Assembly (NCBI RefSeq): GCF_002953715.1
Contig: NZ_CP025012.1
Coordinates: 682,001-746,000 of the forward strand
DNA: 64,000 bases
Direction of reading: 5' to 3'
From: Rhizobium leguminosarum
Lineage (GTDB): Bacteria; Pseudomonadota; Alphaproteobacteria; Rhizobiales; Rhizobiaceae
Shown here: positions 9,235 through 17,684 of the stretch, in pieces
Position numbering within the stretch: the first letter of the stretch is position 1
Layout: the number at the start of each line of letters is the position of its first letter
The notes under the pieces: model-generated
Database searches by the model: none
What the model was told of the DNA's origin: nothing
Seen by the model: only the letters and a program-made list of their open reading frames with translations
Made by a program: the position numbers and the translations under genes

Positions 9235-9713
9235 CGCATTTCTCCCAGCAGCTTCAGGCCGGCGAGAACCCGCACCTGGTAATTGACGAAAGCCGCAAGC
9301 TCCGCGAGCCGGACGATGTCAGCATCGGTTACGCCGACCTGACGCAATGCCTCCACATGGCCGCGCGTGGCATCGCGCGGCGCGACCGTGAGCCGGTCGG
9401 CATGACGAACGATCTCGGCGGTGCGCGGATCCGACACGTTCGTGCCCGGCTCGGCGAGCAAGGCTGTCGCCGGTTCGTCGGCGCGGCCAACGAGCGTATC
9501 GTAGTGGCTTGCCAGCGCCGGGCTGCGGTTGTGCCGCGCCATGCGGGCGGCGAGTGCTGCCCTCAGGCCGTGCGACAATCCGCCGGGATCGCGTGGCAGA
9601 AGCACTGCGTCGTGGGCCGCTTCACTGAGGCGCAGGATCTCGGCGCGTTTGCCCATGGCTTCCGCGAGCGCGGAACCCGGCCTCACAGAGGCAAGAGTTT
9701 CGATGAGTGTCAA
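9231..9713 (-). CDS. CMD domain protein (Avi_7170-type)
   Basis: 160 residues, ending inside the start of the 8659-9234 gene (4-bp ATGA overlap), so the two are translationally coupled. The C-terminus (GVTDADIVRLAELAAFVNYQVRVLAGLKLLGEM) is CMD-like, but I see no CxxC pair, so it may be a partner rather than a catalyst. The N-terminal RHNRSPALASHYDTLV region fits the same family. The start at 9713 faces the LysR gene at 9874 across about 160 bp. Confidence 0.75.
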   Translation of the reverse strand: MTLIETLASVRPGSALAEAMGKRAEILRLSEAAHDAVLLPRDPGGLSHGLRAALAARMARHNRSPALASHYDTLVGRADEPATALLAEPGTNVSDPRTAEIVRHADRLTVAPRDATRGHVEALRQVGVTDADIVRLAELAAFVNYQVRVLAGLKLLGEMR

Positions 9714-9873
9714 AACAAGCTCCTCAATACATCGCGGACATAAGCTCTAGGTAGGCCGGACCTCTCATTATGTCAAACTGGAATGCTAAACAGATATTGA
9801 TGTGAATTTTTTATCTACTGCCAGTCGTCAAATGAGAATTGTCATGCTTTACTGACATGAAGGAGAGTGTTTG
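9714..9873. promoter_or_regulatory. Divergent control region, CMD pair versus LysR operon
   Basis: 160 bp between divergent starts, clearly more AT-rich than its surroundings. The plus-strand gene has AAGGAG at 9860-9865 eight bases before its ATG. LysR-type boxes (T-N11-A) are expected here, but I cannot single one out with confidence. Confidence 0.45.
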
Positions 9874-10872
9874 ATGTCCATTATGCATTCTAACTCTTTC
9901 GATATCCGGCAACTTGAAGCCTTCGCAGCGGTGATGTCGGCCGGCAGTGTGACCGGGGCGGCAAGGCTGCTCGGCCGATCGCAGCCGGCGGTCACGCGTC
10001 TCATCCAGGATCTGGAGGCCGATATCGGCTATGCCCTGCTTCATCGAAGCGGCCCGCGCATCAGCCCGACCGCGCGCGGTCTGCTCTTTCACGCCGAGGT
10101 GGAACGCCATCTTGCCAGCCTCGCCCACATCCGCGAGCGGGCGAACGCCATCGGTCTCGATGAACCGCCGTCGCTGACGATCGCCGCCACCCCGTCGCTT
10201 GCTGCCGGCGTTCTGCCCCAGGCGATCTCGGCCGTCGCGCCGGACCTGATACCGCGTCATCTCCATGTGCAGGCGCTGGCGGCCGAGAACGTCGTGCAGG
10301 CCGTGCTCGCCCGCTCAGCGGACTGCGGGATCTCAAGCCTGCCGCTGGAACATCCCGGCCTCGACGTGCACTGGATTGCCGAAGCGCCGTGTGTCGTCGC
10401 TCTTGCCGCGAACGATCCGCTGGCCAATGATGAGATGGTGCGTCTCTCCGATCTTGCCGAGCGCCGCATCATCACGCTCGCCAACCCCTACCGCCTGCGG
10501 CACCGTATCGACGAGGCCCTGGAACGGGCGGGGGTGGCGCCGCAACGGATGATCGACGTCAACGCCTCGCTGACGGCCCTGACGATGGTCCGGGCCGGAT
10601 TGGGCGTCGCCATCGTCGAGCCGGCGACGGTCTGCGGCGTTCCGCTCGAGGGGATCGTGATGCGCGTCCTCGACCACACCATCCCCTTCCTGTTCGGCGC
10701 CATCTCGCCTGCCGCGATGCCGCTGACCCCGACGGTCGCCGCCGTGATCGATGCGGCGCGCGCCGTGGCGCTCGCGATGCCCGGTTGCCGGCTGCATGAC
10801 GCAGGCGGCGTCGAAGCCTTGGCCGACACCGTCTACGGCGGCAGCCCGATCACCGAGGAAGTGCCGTCATGA
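9874..10872 (+). CDS. LysR family transcriptional regulator
   Basis: 332 residues from the ATG at 9874 (AAGGAGAG upstream); the TTG at 9871 is the less likely alternative. The N-terminal LysR helix-turn-helix (FDIRQLEAFAAVMSAGSVTGAARLLGRSQPAVTRLIQDLEADIG) is followed by an effector-binding domain. It overlaps the next gene by 4 bp (ATGA at 10869), so it is co-transcribed with the flavin monooxygenase and ABC importer. It probably senses the imported compound and also acts on the divergent CMD pair. Confidence 0.9.
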   Translation: MSIMHSNSFDIRQLEAFAAVMSAGSVTGAARLLGRSQPAVTRLIQDLEADIGYALLHRSGPRISPTARGLLFHAEVERHLASLAHIRERANAIGLDEPPSLTIAATPSLAAGVLPQAISAVAPDLIPRHLHVQALAAENVVQAVLARSADCGISSLPLEHPGLDVHWIAEAPCVVALAANDPLANDEMVRLSDLAERRIITLANPYRLRHRIDEALERAGVAPQRMIDVNASLTALTMVRAGLGVAIVEPATVCGVPLEGIVMRVLDHTIPFLFGAISPAAMPLTPTVAAVIDAARAVALAMPGCRLHDAGGVEALADTVYGGSPITEEVPS

Positions 10873-12359
10873 GCGACCTCTCGACCTTTCCGAACAATCT
10901 CGAAGCGCTCGAGGCACGCCTGCGCCAGGACCTTGCCTGGCTGGAGCTGCCGGCCAAGTCCTGGGTTCCGCCCCGCGTCGTCGATGGCGAAGGGGTCGTC
11001 GACGTCGTGATCATCGGTGCGGGCATGGCCGGGCTCGTGGCCTCCGCCATGCTGAAGCGGCTCGGCGTCGCCAATCATATCGTTCTCGACAAGGCGCCTG
11101 CCGGAAGCGAGGGTCCCTGGGTCACCTTTGCCAGGATGCGAACCCTACGCTCTCCCAAGCAACTGACCGGGCCGGCAATGGGCCTGCCGGCGCTGACCTT
11201 CCGCGCCTATTACGAGGCGCGTCATGGCCGCGATGCCTGGACCGCGCTCGACAGGGCGCCGCGTGAGACATGGATGGACTACCTGGTCTGGTACCGGCGC
11301 GTGCTTGACCTGCCGGTGCGCAATGGGGTCGCGGTCGATGCCATTCGTCCGCGCGCCGACGGCCTGCTCGATGTCGTCTACCGTCACGATGGCCGGTCCG
11401 AAACGACGATCGCGCGCCACGTGGTGCTGGCAACCGGCCGCGACGGCCTCGGCGGTCCCTTCGTACCGTCGATCGCCCACGGCATCGAGCGCAAGTTCTG
11501 GGCTCATACCGCCGACCCTATCGATTTCGCCGCATTGCGCGGCAAGCGGGTCGGCGTCGTCGGAGCCGGCGCCTCGGCGATGGACAACGCCGCCACCGCC
11601 CTCGAGGCAGGTGCTGCCCGGCTTGACCTGTTCGTGCGCAGGACCGACCTGCCACGGATCAACAAGTTCACCGGCATCGGCAGCCAGGGCGTGGTGCACG
11701 GCTTCGCCGGTCTGCCGGATGACTGGAAGTGGCGCTTTCTCGATTATGCCATGCGCGCGCAGACGCCGCCTCCGCGCCCGAGCGTCTTGCGTGTCAGCGC
11801 ATTCCCGCAGGCCCATCTTCATCTCGGAAGCCCGATCGATCGATTGCAGCAGCAAGGCGTCCATATCGCTGTGACGACGCCGAAAAGCAGCTATCCCGTC
11901 GATTTCCTGATCTTCGGCACCGGCTTCAAGGTCGACCTGACGAACCGGCCGGAACTCGCCGCCGTCGCATCGCATATCCGCCTCTGGCGCGACCGCTTTC
12001 CTGTGCCCGCGGACATGCGAAACGACGAGCTTGAAACCTCGCCCGATCTCGGCGACGCGTTCGAATTCCTCGAGGCCGAGCCCGGCGCTTGCCCGGCGCT
12101 GGCCCGTATCCACTGCTTCAACTTCCCCGCCACGCTCAGCCACGGCAAGCTCACGGGCGACATTCCCGCGATCAGCGAAGGCGCCGACCGGCTCGCCCGC
12201 GGGATCGTCAGGGCGCTCTTCGTCGCCGACCGCGAGCGTCATTTCGCCGATCTGCAGGCCTTCGACACGCCCGAATTGCTCGGAGACGAGTGGGCCGACG
12301 ACGAGACCGCGACGTTTTCCGATCTATCTGCCGAAAGGACACCGACCCGAAATGCTTGA
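10869..12359 (+). CDS. Flavin-containing monooxygenase-like FAD/NAD(P)-binding protein
   Basis: 496 residues. Two Rossmann motifs are visible: VVIIGAGMAGLVAS near residue 50 for FAD, and RVGVVGAGASAMDNAATAL near residue 227 for NADPH. This two-dinucleotide layout is that of class B flavoprotein monooxygenases and related oxidases. It lies between the LysR gene (4-bp overlap) and the ABC ATPase (8-bp overlap), so its substrate is probably what the transporter brings in. The exact reaction, N- or S-oxygenation or other, cannot be set from sequence. Confidence 0.82.
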   Translation: MSDLSTFPNNLEALEARLRQDLAWLELPAKSWVPPRVVDGEGVVDVVIIGAGMAGLVASAMLKRLGVANHIVLDKAPAGSEGPWVTFARMRTLRSPKQLTGPAMGLPALTFRAYYEARHGRDAWTALDRAPRETWMDYLVWYRRVLDLPVRNGVAVDAIRPRADGLLDVVYRHDGRSETTIARHVVLATGRDGLGGPFVPSIAHGIERKFWAHTADPIDFAALRGKRVGVVGAGASAMDNAATALEAGAARLDLFVRRTDLPRINKFTGIGSQGVVHGFAGLPDDWKWRFLDYAMRAQTPPPRPSVLRVSAFPQAHLHLGSPIDRLQQQGVHIAVTTPKSSYPVDFLIFGTGFKVDLTNRPELAAVASHIRLWRDRFPVPADMRNDELETSPDLGDAFEFLEAEPGACPALARIHCFNFPATLSHGKLTGDIPAISEGADRLARGIVRALFVADRERHFADLQAFDTPELLGDEWADDETATFSDLSAERTPTRNA

Positions 12360-13092
12360 GATCAAAAACCTAAAGCTGTCCTACGGAAACACGCAGGTCC
12401 TCAACGGCGTCGATCTCTCGGTGAACCGCGGCGACGTGGTGTCGATCATCGGCCCCAGCGGTACCGGCAAGACGACGTTGCTGAAGTGCATCAACTATCT
12501 GGCCAGGCCGGCCTCCGGCACGATCGCCTTCGATCAGGTCAGGATGGACTACCGGAAGCCGGACAACACGGCGGTCCAGGCGATCCGGCTGCGGACGGCG
12601 ATGGTCTTCCAGCAGTTCAACGTCTTCAAGAACATGACCGTCATTCAGAATGTGATGGATCCGCTTGTGGTCGTGCAGCGCAAGTCGAAGGACGAGGCGC
12701 GTTCGATCGCTTTGCAGGAGCTTGAGCGAGTCGGCCTTTCGAACAAGATCGACAGCTACCCGTCCCAGCTTTCCGGCGGCCAGCTGCAGCGGACCGGCAT
12801 TGCGCGTGCGCTAGCCGTCAAGCCGGATGTCATGCTCTTCGACGAACCGACGTCGTCGCTCGACCCCGAACTGGTCGGCGAGGTTTTGAAGGTGATCAGG
12901 GACGTCACGTCATCCGGCATCACCTCGCTCCTCGTCACCCACGAGATGCAGTTCGCAAAGAACATCTCGAACCGCATCGTCTTCATGGATCGGGGCGTCG
13001 TCGCCGCTCAAGGCAGCCCTGCCGAGATCTTCGACACGCCCTCCAACCCGCGCCTTGCCCAGTTCCTGAGTTCCGAACACTCCATCCAGTAA
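12352..13092 (+). CDS. Polar amino acid-type ABC transporter ATPase
   Basis: 246 residues from the ATG at 12352, inside the end of the preceding gene (8-bp overlap). Walker A is GPSGTGKTT near residue 32-40, the signature is LSGGQLQRTGIARAL, Walker B is VMLFDEPTSSLD, and the switch histidine is in LLVTHEM. It belongs to the HisP/GlnQ group that energises uptake of amino acids and similar small polar compounds. It works with the binding protein and two permeases that follow. Confidence 0.93.
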   Translation: MLEIKNLKLSYGNTQVLNGVDLSVNRGDVVSIIGPSGTGKTTLLKCINYLARPASGTIAFDQVRMDYRKPDNTAVQAIRLRTAMVFQQFNVFKNMTVIQNVMDPLVVVQRKSKDEARSIALQELERVGLSNKIDSYPSQLSGGQLQRTGIARALAVKPDVMLFDEPTSSLDPELVGEVLKVIRDVTSSGITSLLVTHEMQFAKNISNRIVFMDRGVVAAQGSPAEIFDTPSNPRLAQFLSSEHSIQ

Positions 13093-13108
13093 AGAAAGGA
13101 TGCCTGAC

Positions 13109-13933
13109 ATGTCTTCCATCAAGTCGACTTCCCGCCGCACCTTCGGCCTCGCTGTAGCCGGCGTTGCCTTTGCCCTCGCAACCGCGGGCCTATCGCATGC
13201 CGAGGACGTGCGCACCGTCAAGATCGCGACGGCTGCCGAATCCAAGCCGCTCTCCTGGGGTGCCATCGGCGTCGAGCCGCAGGGTTACGAGCCCGACGTC
13301 CTGAAAGCGATCAACGCCAAGCTACCGCAGTACAAATTCGTGATGGAGGGTGCTGCCGACATCGCTCAGGAGACCGGCCTTGCCACCGGCAAGTACGACA
13401 TCGCGACCGGCGGCTACTACCGGGCGCCTGCTCGCGAAAAGCAGTTCCTCATTCCGGAGAGCCCGATCGGCGCCAGCCTGATCAAGATCTACAGCCGCAA
13501 GGACAGCGGCATCAACGAGATGAAGGATCTCGTCGGCAAGAAGATCGTGCCCGTGACGGCCGGCGGCGGCATCTACAAGTTCGCCACTGCCTGGCAGGAA
13601 AAGAACCCCGACTTTAAAATCGAGATCACCGCGTCCAGCGCCGGCATTCCCTATCCGGATCGCCTGAAGGAAGTCGAGAACGGCAAATACGACGCGCTGG
13701 TTCTGCCGTCGAACCTCGGCGAGCAGACGGTCATCGACCAGCAGAAGCTGGACGTCAAGGCGAGCGAGCCGGTCGCGATCAACAACACCTTCGTCCTGAT
13801 CCATCGCTCCGAGGAGAACAAGGCGCTCTCCGAAGACATCGACAAGGCTCTGAAGGAGCTGAAGGCCGACGGCACGCTCGCCAAGCTCTCGCAGAAATGG
13901 TTCGGCGAGGACATCACCACCTACATGAAGTAA
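13109..13933 (+). CDS. ABC transporter substrate-binding protein (amino acid family)
   Basis: 274 residues. I chose the ATG at 13109, nine bases after AAGAAAGG; the ATG at 13100 abuts that site. The N-terminus has a signal peptide ending AGLSHA with a twin-arginine-like start (SRRTFGL), so export could be by Tat. The mature part is a family 3 binding protein fold with YEPDVLKAINAKLP, KYDIATGGYYRAPAREKQF and a C-terminal DGTLAKLSQKWFGEDIT. It captures the ligand in the periplasm for the permeases encoded downstream. Confidence 0.88.
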   Translation: MSSIKSTSRRTFGLAVAGVAFALATAGLSHAEDVRTVKIATAAESKPLSWGAIGVEPQGYEPDVLKAINAKLPQYKFVMEGAADIAQETGLATGKYDIATGGYYRAPAREKQFLIPESPIGASLIKIYSRKDSGINEMKDLVGKKIVPVTAGGGIYKFATAWQEKNPDFKIEITASSAGIPYPDRLKEVENGKYDALVLPSNLGEQTVIDQQKLDVKASEPVAINNTFVLIHRSEENKALSEDIDKALKELKADGTLAKLSQKWFGEDITTYMK

Positions 13934-13986
13934 CGCCGGCCAACGATCGGCGATCAGGCCAAGACTGAAACAAGGAGTGTTCCGAA

Positions 13987-14694
13987 GTGGACCTATCCAT
14001 CATGATCCCTGAGCTGCTCAAGGCGCTGCCGCTGACGCTTGCGATCACGTTCACGGCCATGATCGCCGGCTTCCTGCTGGCCCTGATTGCGACGACGTTC
14101 CGGGTGCGCAGGATACCGGTTCTCAGCCAACTGGCCGACCTCTACGTCTCCTATGCCCGGAGCGTCCCCGTCGTGCTCCAACTGTTCGTCGCCTTCTACG
14201 GGCTGCCGCTGGTCGTCGCCTTGTTCGAGGTCGAGGACTTCGTGTCCCCGAACGTCGCGGCGATCGTCGGCCTCAGCCTCTACCATGGAGGCTATCTTTC
14301 CGAGGTTCTGCGGCCAGCCTACCTCGCCGTAGAACGCGGCCAGCACGACGCCGCCGACAGTCTCGGATACACCTTCCTTCAGAAGATCCTTCGGGTCGTC
14401 GGACCCCAGGCGGTGCACATCGCCCTGCCAGGCTACGGCAACTCGATCATCTACCTCATCCACAACGTCGCACTCGTGATGTACATCGGCGCCGCTGATG
14501 TCATGGCGACCGCCCATCTCGTCATGGAGCGCGACTACAACCAGTACCAGTTCGAGACCTACCTTGTGCTGGCGGTGATCTATTCGCTGCTATGCCTCGT
14601 GGCATGGATCGTCGTGCGCTTTTTCGAAACGCGAAACGCAAAGTTCGCGCCCAATACCGCACCGGCCAAGGCCACGATGATGGCAAGCGTCTGA
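13987..14694 (+). CDS. Amino acid-type ABC transporter permease 1
   Basis: 235 residues, starting with GTG at 13987 after AAGGAG about ten bases upstream. It has around five membrane segments and the inner-membrane component loop with GYLSEVLRPAYLAVERGQHDAADSLGYTFLQ (the EAA-type contact for the ATPase). It belongs to the HisM/HisQ-type permease family. It is paired with the permease at 14714-15406, so the importer is probably a heterodimer. Confidence 0.88.
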   Translation: MDLSIMIPELLKALPLTLAITFTAMIAGFLLALIATTFRVRRIPVLSQLADLYVSYARSVPVVLQLFVAFYGLPLVVALFEVEDFVSPNVAAIVGLSLYHGGYLSEVLRPAYLAVERGQHDAADSLGYTFLQKILRVVGPQAVHIALPGYGNSIIYLIHNVALVMYIGAADVMATAHLVMERDYNQYQFETYLVLAVIYSLLCLVAWIVVRFFETRNAKFAPNTAPAKATMMASV

Positions 14695-14713
14695 TCGAAT
14701 AGGAGGTCATCAC

Positions 14714-15406
14714 ATGTTCGATTCCGAAGTCCTTCTTCCCGATCTCTGGGATATCCTCGGCGCGGTCCCGGTGACGCTCGCCATGGCGCTTGGAATCTTC
14801 GTCTTCTCCACGATCGTCGGCAGCCTTTTCGCGATGGTGGAATATCGGCGGGTCCCGGTGCTTCGGGAACTGGTCATCGCCTACAAGGTCGTCTTCAAGG
14901 GCGTTCCGATGGTGATCGTGATCTTCCTCGCCTATTACGGCCTGCCGCCGACGCTGCAGTTCCTGACCTCGCTCGTCGGCATCGACTATAACGGTCACTC
15001 GACGCCGAACTGGATCACGCTCATCGTCGCCCTGACCGCCTGCGTCGCAGCCTTCCAGGCGGAGGTCGTGAAGGGCGCACTCAACTCCTTCGACAACGGT
15101 CAGGCCGATGCGGCCTATTCCCTGGGCTACAAGCGCAGCCAGGTGTTCCGCCGGGTGATGCTGCCTCAGGTCATCGTCGCGGCCATCCCGGATCTTGCCA
15201 ACTCCATCATGGTGATCATGAAGGCGCTGTCGCTGGGATTTGCAATCGAGGTCGTCGACATCTTCGCGCAGTCGCAGCTGACCGCGGCACTGAACTTCTA
15301 CTACCTCGAAGCCTTCCTGATCGCAGTCGTCATCTACATGGTGATCGCCTATATCGTCACCTACGCCGCCGACCGGATGGAACGGGCTCTGAGGGTATGG
15401 GCCTAG
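14714..15406 (+). CDS. Amino acid-type ABC transporter permease 2
   Basis: 230 residues, with GGAGG a few bases upstream. It has about five membrane helices and the EAA-type loop FQAEVVKGALNSFDNGQADAAYSLGYKRSQVFRRVMLPQ. It ends the LysR / monooxygenase / importer operon; only 20 bp separate it from permease 1. The family usually imports polar amino acids, but opine-like, sulfur or nitrogen compounds are also possible given the adjacent monooxygenase and CMD proteins. Confidence 0.88.
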   Translation: MFDSEVLLPDLWDILGAVPVTLAMALGIFVFSTIVGSLFAMVEYRRVPVLRELVIAYKVVFKGVPMVIVIFLAYYGLPPTLQFLTSLVGIDYNGHSTPNWITLIVALTACVAAFQAEVVKGALNSFDNGQADAAYSLGYKRSQVFRRVMLPQVIVAAIPDLANSIMVIMKALSLGFAIEVVDIFAQSQLTAALNFYYLEAFLIAVVIYMVIAYIVTYAADRMERALRVWA

Positions 15407-15881
15407 GGGCACTTCGCCCTTCCTCGGAGCACGATGCACGGGATCAGGATTTCCACAGTCGTTTCGGCATGTAGCGGCCATCGCTTTCGAGGTGATGCGG
15501 GTTGGCTGATGTCCAACAGCGAGCGATCTCGGGCGTGCGTTTAGGCGGTGCCAACCGATGCAAATGAGAACCCCGACTGAACTGCGCCACAAAAGACTAT
15601 GCCGATGATCGCCGCCTGCGGGCCGGCGGGGAGTTTGGGAGAAACGCGCCCCAAACCTCCGTCATCCCAGGCCCTGAGCCTGGGATCCATGCCCGGTGCC
15701 AATGGAGGCGAGAGTGGATCCTCGGGTCAAGCCCGAGGAAGACGGAGGGTGGGGTGGCTTCTGGAGCAAGGACAGCGGAGCGCTGCAACTACGAGCATCC
15801 TGACAGGTAAAGGGCGGCCATTCGGTCGCCCTTTTCAATTGTGTGAATAACTGCCAAGTCCCGCCTCAATCTCGCCGCAAT
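15407..15881. repeat. Gap with two rhizobial-type hairpin repeats
   Basis: A 475-bp gap. It contains ATCCCAGGC-cctga-GCCTGGGAT at 15664-15686 and TCCTCGGG-tcaag-CCCGAGGA at 15719-15739, both of the common GTCATCC...GGATCC intergenic repeat style of rhizobia. A GGGCGGCC/GGTCGCCC hairpin near 15811-15832 followed by TTTTC could act as a terminator. No convincing gene was seen. Confidence 0.55.
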
Positions 15882-15912
15882 TGTTATAACATAACCGTAA
15901 TGTTATTACATT
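15882..15912. promoter_or_regulatory. Tandem Zur-like operators
   Basis: TGTTATAACA at 15882-15891 is a perfect palindrome. AATGTTATTACATT at 15899-15912 is an imperfect one with AATGT/ACATT arms. Both resemble the AT-rich GTTATAACAT-type boxes bound by Zur, the zinc uptake repressor, in alphaproteobacteria. They lie directly before the aztA-like operon. Repression under zinc sufficiency is therefore expected. Confidence 0.75.
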
Positions 15913-15924
15913 GTAGGATGCGCC

Positions 15925-16053
15925 ATGCCCCCGAGCCCCGATCGCCCCTCCGTCAGCCTGCTGGGACAGTCGGCTTTTTCAAGGGTGATCGGCATGGCGC
16001 TGGTCATTACCGTGCTTTGGCTGGCGATCCACTGGGCGGTTCTCTTGCCATGA
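15925..16053 (+). CDS. Candidate 42-residue single-pass membrane protein before aztA
   Basis: An ATG at 15925 with AGGA six bases upstream opens a 42-codon frame whose TGA overlaps the ATPase start as ATGA (16050-16053). The product has a Pro/Ser-rich N-terminus and one hydrophobic segment (VIGMALVITVLWLAIHWAVLL). Its position between the Zur-like boxes and aztA, the ribosome site and the stop/start overlap all suggest real translation and coupling. It could be a small transporter subunit or regulator, or merely a leader ORF. I recognise no family. Confidence 0.5.
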   Translation: MPPSPDRPSVSLLGQSAFSRVIGMALVITVLWLAIHWAVLLP

Positions 16054-16799
16054 CGCCGCTGATCCGTCTCGAGAATCTGACCGTCGCTTATAACCGGCAC
16101 CCTGCCGTCCATCATGTCTCAGGCGCCTTCGCCTCGGGCAGCCTGACGGCGATTGCCGGGCCGAACGGGGCGGGCAAGTCGACGCTGCTGAAGGCGATCA
16201 TGGGCGAGCTTCGTCCCGCCGAAGGCAGGGTCGAGCACCGGCTGGGACGGGCGGAATTCGGTTATCTCCCGCAGGCGGCCGAGATCGACCGGCGCTTCCC
16301 GATCTCGGTCATCGACACCGTCATGCTCGGCGCCTGGAAGAAGACGGGCGCCTTCGGCCGCATCGCGGCCAGTGAGGTGAAGAGGGCAGGCGAGGCGCTC
16401 TCGGCCGTCGGCCTCGAAGGCTTCGGCCGCCGCCATGTCGGGTCGCTGTCGGCCGGCCAGTTTCAGCGTGTGCTCTTTGCCCGCCTGCTGCTGCAGGATG
16501 CCGGCATCATCCTGCTCGACGAGCCGTTTACGGCAATCGATGCCCGCACCACCAGGGACCTCATCGATATCGTCACCCGCTGGCATGGCGAGGGCCGCAC
16601 GGTGATCGCCGTGCTGCACGATTTCGAGCTCGTCCGCGCCCATTTCCCGCAAACCCTGCTGCTCGCCCGCGAGCTTGTCGGCTGGGGTGCGACCGCAGAC
16701 GTCATGTCATCCGTCAATCTCCTGAAAGCGCGCGCCATGGCCGAGCGCTGGGATGAGGATGCGAATGCCTGCGCACCTGAAGAGGCGCCGGCGGCATGA
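16050..16799 (+). CDS. aztA: Zinc ABC transporter ATPase (AztA-like)
   Basis: 249 residues. Walker A GPNGAGKST is at 37-45, the signature is SLSAGQFQRV, Walker B is IILLDEPF, and the switch histidine is in VLHDFELVRAHF. It belongs to the metal (zinc/manganese) ABC ATPase group. Gene order ATPase, permease, binding protein, all touching or overlapping, is that of aztABC. The start overlaps the stop of a 42-codon ORF. The Zur-like boxes upstream support zinc rather than manganese as substrate. Confidence 0.85.
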   Translation: MTPLIRLENLTVAYNRHPAVHHVSGAFASGSLTAIAGPNGAGKSTLLKAIMGELRPAEGRVEHRLGRAEFGYLPQAAEIDRRFPISVIDTVMLGAWKKTGAFGRIAASEVKRAGEALSAVGLEGFGRRHVGSLSAGQFQRVLFARLLLQDAGIILLDEPFTAIDARTTRDLIDIVTRWHGEGRTVIAVLHDFELVRAHFPQTLLLARELVGWGATADVMSSVNLLKARAMAERWDEDANACAPEEAPAA

Positions 16800-17668
16800 C
16801 GGCTTACGATCTCTTCCTGGCACCCTTTGCCGATTACGGTTTCATGCGCCGGGCGCTCGTCGCCTGCCTCTGCCTCGGGCTCGGCTCCGGACCGATCGGC
16901 GTCTTCTTGATGCTGCGGCGCATGAGCCTGATGGGCGACGCGATGAGCCATGCCGTGCTGCCGGGGGCGGCCATCGGTTACCTCGTCGCCGGTTCGCTGT
17001 CGTTGACGGCGATGGGCCTTGGCGGCCTCATTGCCGGCCTGTCGGTGGCACTGCTTTCCGGCGCCGTCAGCCGGATGACCGTGCTGCAGGAGGATGCGAG
17101 CTTTGCCAGCTTCTATCTCGCGTCGCTGGCGCTCGGCGTGTTGATCGTCTCGCTGCGCGGCTCGAACATCGATCTGTTGCATGTGCTCTTCGGCACCATC
17201 CTGGCGATCGATGCACCGGCCCTTTATCTGATCGGCGCGATCACTTCGCTGACCCTCGTCATCCTCGCCTTCATCTACCGGCCGCTGGTGGCCGAATGTT
17301 TCGATCCGGGGTTCCTGCGCGCCGTCGGCGGGCGCGGGCCGGTCTATCACGTCCTCTTCCTGCTGCTCGTGGTGCTGAACCTCGTCGCCAGCTTCCAGGC
17401 GCTCGGCACGCTGATGGCGGTCGGCCTGATGATGCTGCCGGCAGCCATCGCCCAGCTCTGGTCGCGCAGTCTGCCTGTCATGATGGCGATAGCAGCAGTC
17501 AGTGCCGCCGCCTCCGGCTATCTCGGCCTGATCGCCTCCTACCATCTCGAACTCGCCTCCGGCCCGACGATCATCATGACGGCGGCGATCCTCTACGGCT
17601 TTTCTATTCTTTTCGCGCCCTCCGGCCTGGCCCGGCGCTTCTTTCCCCGCCCGCATTTGAAGGGCTGA
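16796..17668 (+). CDS. aztB: Zinc ABC transporter permease (AztB-like)
   Basis: 290 residues, overlapping aztA by 4 bp. It is highly hydrophobic with eight or so membrane segments, and has the metal-permease stretch LMLRRMSLMGDAMSHAVLPGAAIGYL near the N-terminus (the SHAVLPG pattern of ABC-3 family permeases). It forms the inner membrane channel for zinc together with AztA and receives metal from the periplasmic protein encoded next. Confidence 0.87.
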   Translation: MTAYDLFLAPFADYGFMRRALVACLCLGLGSGPIGVFLMLRRMSLMGDAMSHAVLPGAAIGYLVAGSLSLTAMGLGGLIAGLSVALLSGAVSRMTVLQEDASFASFYLASLALGVLIVSLRGSNIDLLHVLFGTILAIDAPALYLIGAITSLTLVILAFIYRPLVAECFDPGFLRAVGGRGPVYHVLFLLLVVLNLVASFQALGTLMAVGLMMLPAAIAQLWSRSLPVMMAIAAVSAAASGYLGLIASYHLELASGPTIIMTAAILYGFSILFAPSGLARRFFPRPHLKG

Positions 17669-17684
17669 TCCCAAGGAGACTTCG

